A stretch of 15,651 nucleotides of DNA from positions 1-15,651 of the forward strand of contig JAFNUH010000242.1 of the NCBI GenBank assembly GCA_017384185.1, read 5' to 3'. This stretch comes from Alistipes sp. GTDB lineage: Bacteria > Bacteroidota > Bacteroidia > Bacteroidales > Rikenellaceae. This document shows positions 13,680 through 15,651 of the stretch, in pieces; the stretch's first letter is position 1, and each line of letters starts with the position of its first letter. The position numbers and the translations under genes are program-made. The notes beneath the pieces are model-generated. The model was not told where the DNA came from. It did not search any database and was given only the letters and a program-made list of their open reading frames with translations.

Positions 13680-15515
13680 ATGTTTTTACCAACTACCATA
13701 AAAGAGGTTCGTGCTTTGGGATGGGATTACATCGATGTAATCCTCTTCACGGGTGATGCCTATATCGACCATCCGGCATTTGGCGCAGCCGTCATAGGTC
13801 GTCTGCTGGAGGCTGAGGGGTATCGTGTGGCTATCGTGCCGCAACCCAATTGGCGTGATGACCTGCGTGACTTTACAAAGCTCGGCGCACCACGCCTATT
13901 CTTCGGTGTCTCGGCGGGTGCTATGGATTCGATGGTAAACCACTATACGGCAAACATCCGCCTGCGTAGTAATGATGCCTATACGGCTGGTGGCAAGGCT
14001 GGCTTCCGCCCCGACCACGCCGCAACGGTATATACGCAGATTCTTAAACGCCTCTACCCGCACGTTCCCGTTGTTGTGGGTGGTATCGAGGCGTCGTTAC
14101 GCCGACTGACGCACTACGACTATTGGAGCGATAGCCTAAAGCCCTCGATGCTTGTGGAGAGTGGTGCCGACCTGCTTATCTACGGTATGGGAGAGAGGGT
14201 AGTGCAGCAGGTGGCTAAGGCGATGCGTAACGGATATAATGCCAAGTTGCTGCGCAAGATAAATCAGGTGGCATTCGTTGCCGATAAGAGCTATGTCGAG
14301 CGCCTTGACCCAGCGACAACCAAGATTTTATCTTCATACGAGGAGTGTTGTAGCGATAAGCAGGCCTTCTCGAAAAACTTTGTTGAGGAGGAGACGCTCA
14401 GCAACGTTATGGAGCCTAATGTGACGCTTGTCGAGCAGGTGGGCGATAAGTATATCGTTGTCACCCCGCCAAATACAACCCTTACGACCGAGGAACTGGA
14501 CCACTCGTTCGACCTTCCTTACGAGCGTGCGCCGCACCCCCGCTATCGTGGCAAGGGCGATATTCCTGCGTGGGAGATGATTAAGCACTCGATAAATATC
14601 CATCGTGGATGCTTTGGTGGCTGTGCTTTCTGTACCATCTCGGCACATCAGGGAAAGTTTATCAACTCACGCAGTGAGCGCTCTATCCTTGCCGAGGTTG
14701 AGAAGGTGACGAAGATGCCCGACTTCCGAGGCTACCTCTCGGATGTGGGAGCACCGTCGGCGAATATGTATCGTATGGGTGGCAAGAATCAGGATGCTTG
14801 CCGCAAGTGCCGTCGTCCCTCGTGCCTCCACCCGAAGATGTGCCCCAATTTGAATAATGACCATAAACCATTGTTGGCTCTTTACGAAAAGATACGTGCG
14901 GTGAAGGGCATTAAGAAGGCATTTATCGGTAGCGGCATCCGTTACGATTTGTTCGACAACTCGCCTTACCTCGAAACCGTTATCAAACACCACACCTCGG
15001 GACGCCTGAAGGTTGCCCCCGAACACACCGAGGAGCACGTGCTGAACTTTATGCGCAAGCCTCCGTTTGCGATGTTCGAGCAGCTCAATAGTGACTTCCG
15101 TGAGATTTGTTCACGCAATGGTCTGCGTTATCAGCTTATTCCATACTTCATCTCCTCGCACCCGGGATGCCGTGAGCAGGATATGAAAGCCCTCTCGCAG
15201 AAGGTGTTGGGACGCTTGCACTTCGATTTGGAGCAGGTGCAGGACCTTACACCCACGCCGATGACTCTCTCGTCTGTTATGTTCTACACGGGCGAGAATC
15301 CCTACACGGGCGAGAAGGTATATGTGGCTCGCTCGCAGGATGATAAGCGCCGCCAGAAGTCATACTTCTTCCGTGATGGCGCATCGTTGCCACATAAGGG
15401 TGGTGGTCAGCGACAGCCACAGGGTCGTCAGCCGCAGGGTCGCACGCAACAGCGTAACTCTGCGCAGTCAAGAAACGAAAAATATGTAAAACCTAATAAA
15501 AATTTTAAACGATGA
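13680..15515 (+). CDS. ygiQ: YgiQ-family radical SAM protein of unknown reaction
   Basis: The 611-residue product has the YgiQ N-terminal region (about 1-290, with 'DAYIDHPAFGAAVIGR' and 'VPVVVGGIEASLRR'). A radical SAM core follows, whose motif CFGGCAFC gives Cys311, Cys315 and Cys318 for a [4Fe-4S] cluster. A second cysteine group (Cys374, 377, 382, 388) lies in a short insertion and could bind a metal or auxiliary cluster. The region after about 500 matches the DUF3362-type C-terminal part. The last 40 residues are a basic Gln/Arg/Gly-rich tail with repeated PQGR, probably disordered and possibly nucleic-acid binding. The substrate of this family is, to my knowledge, not established. It starts 3 bp after rluD, and its stop overlaps the next start (ATGA), so the genes are coupled. 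Confidence 0.9.
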   Translation: MFLPTTIKEVRALGWDYIDVILFTGDAYIDHPAFGAAVIGRLLEAEGYRVAIVPQPNWRDDLRDFTKLGAPRLFFGVSAGAMDSMVNHYTANIRLRSNDAYTAGGKAGFRPDHAATVYTQILKRLYPHVPVVVGGIEASLRRLTHYDYWSDSLKPSMLVESGADLLIYGMGERVVQQVAKAMRNGYNAKLLRKINQVAFVADKSYVERLDPATTKILSSYEECCSDKQAFSKNFVEEETLSNVMEPNVTLVEQVGDKYIVVTPPNTTLTTEELDHSFDLPYERAPHPRYRGKGDIPAWEMIKHSINIHRGCFGGCAFCTISAHQGKFINSRSERSILAEVEKVTKMPDFRGYLSDVGAPSANMYRMGGKNQDACRKCRRPSCLHPKMCPNLNNDHKPLLALYEKIRAVKGIKKAFIGSGIRYDLFDNSPYLETVIKHHTSGRLKVAPEHTEEHVLNFMRKPPFAMFEQLNSDFREICSRNGLRYQLIPYFISSHPGCREQDMKALSQKVLGRLHFDLEQVQDLTPTPMTLSSVMFYTGENPYTGEKVYVARSQDDKRRQKSYFFRDGASLPHKGGGQRQPQGRQPQGRTQQRNSAQSRNEKYVKPNKNFKR

Positions 15516-15651
15516 AAAAGATTCAGACTCTATTCAAGTCTATAATTCTCGCTGCGCTTCTCTTTGCGGTGGCTTGTGGCGGTAATCAGCAGAGCGAGAA
15601 GGCGAAGATTGATTACGACAAGCTCACATTTATGGAGCTTATGGAGCAGGC
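15512..15651 (+). CDS. Small lipoprotein or secreted protein, N-terminal fragment
   Basis: ATG at 15512 overlaps the ygiQ stop by four bases, and the frame is open to the right edge, giving 46 residues. Residues 1-22 look like a lipoprotein signal: basic start (MKKIQTLFKS), hydrophobic core, and AVAC with Cys22 as the probable acylation site, then GGNQQSEK. The Gly-Gly after the Cys lacks the acidic surface-export pattern, so a periplasmic-facing anchor is inferred. The visible mature part (KIDYDKLTFMELMEQ) is charged and helical in look. Family not recognised. It is the last visible gene of the plus-strand series. Confidence 0.75.
   Translation, partial: MKKIQTLFKSIILAALLFAVACGGNQQSEKAKIDYDKLTFMELMEQ

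Overview
The window is from a Bacteroidota (Bacteroidales) chromosome. The signs are a TonB-dependent receptor with an N-terminal carboxypeptidase-regulatory-like domain, lipoprotein and outer-membrane families typical of that order, an ECF sigma factor, promoter elements of the TAnnTTTGC type, and mostly weak Shine-Dalgarno sequences. A futalosine-pathway gene (mqnE) would suit a Rikenellaceae/Alistipes-like member better than Bacteroides itself, but this is inference and the genus is not fixed by the sequence.

Left part (1-5951, minus strand): a tight four-gene operon read right to left. It holds a TonB-dependent receptor, a DUF4876-like surface lipoprotein, a DUF6850-like outer-membrane barrel, and the start of a secreted protein that runs off the window. 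The gaps are 15, 24 and 32 bp. It looks like a dedicated outer-membrane uptake or surface-processing system of unknown substrate and is the least explained part of the window. The control region (5952-6228) holds two candidate promoters, a perfect 8-bp inverted repeat between them, and a probable terminator for the upstream genes.

Middle (6229-7946, minus strand): a membrane-anchored family 2 glycosyltransferase overlaps an ECF sigma factor gene that starts at TTG behind a clear AAGGA site. The glycosyltransferase promoter lies inside the longest possible reading frame, which forces a start 19 codons further in. The 7947-8155 gap separates this pair from the plus-strand genes and holds divergent promoters and an A/T-tract palindrome.

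Right part (8156-15651, plus strand): at least seven closely spaced genes, most likely one operon: tgt (queuosine tRNA modification), an LptF/LptG-family LPS export permease, mqnE (menaquinone synthesis), a membrane PASTA-domain protein, an RluD-type pseudouridine synthase, a YgiQ-type radical SAM protein, and the start of a small lipoprotein. These are housekeeping functions of RNA modification, envelope assembly and quinone synthesis. The Tgt protein has lost the three zinc-binding cysteines of the classical enzyme. No tRNA, rRNA, CRISPR array, insertion sequence or integrase was seen.
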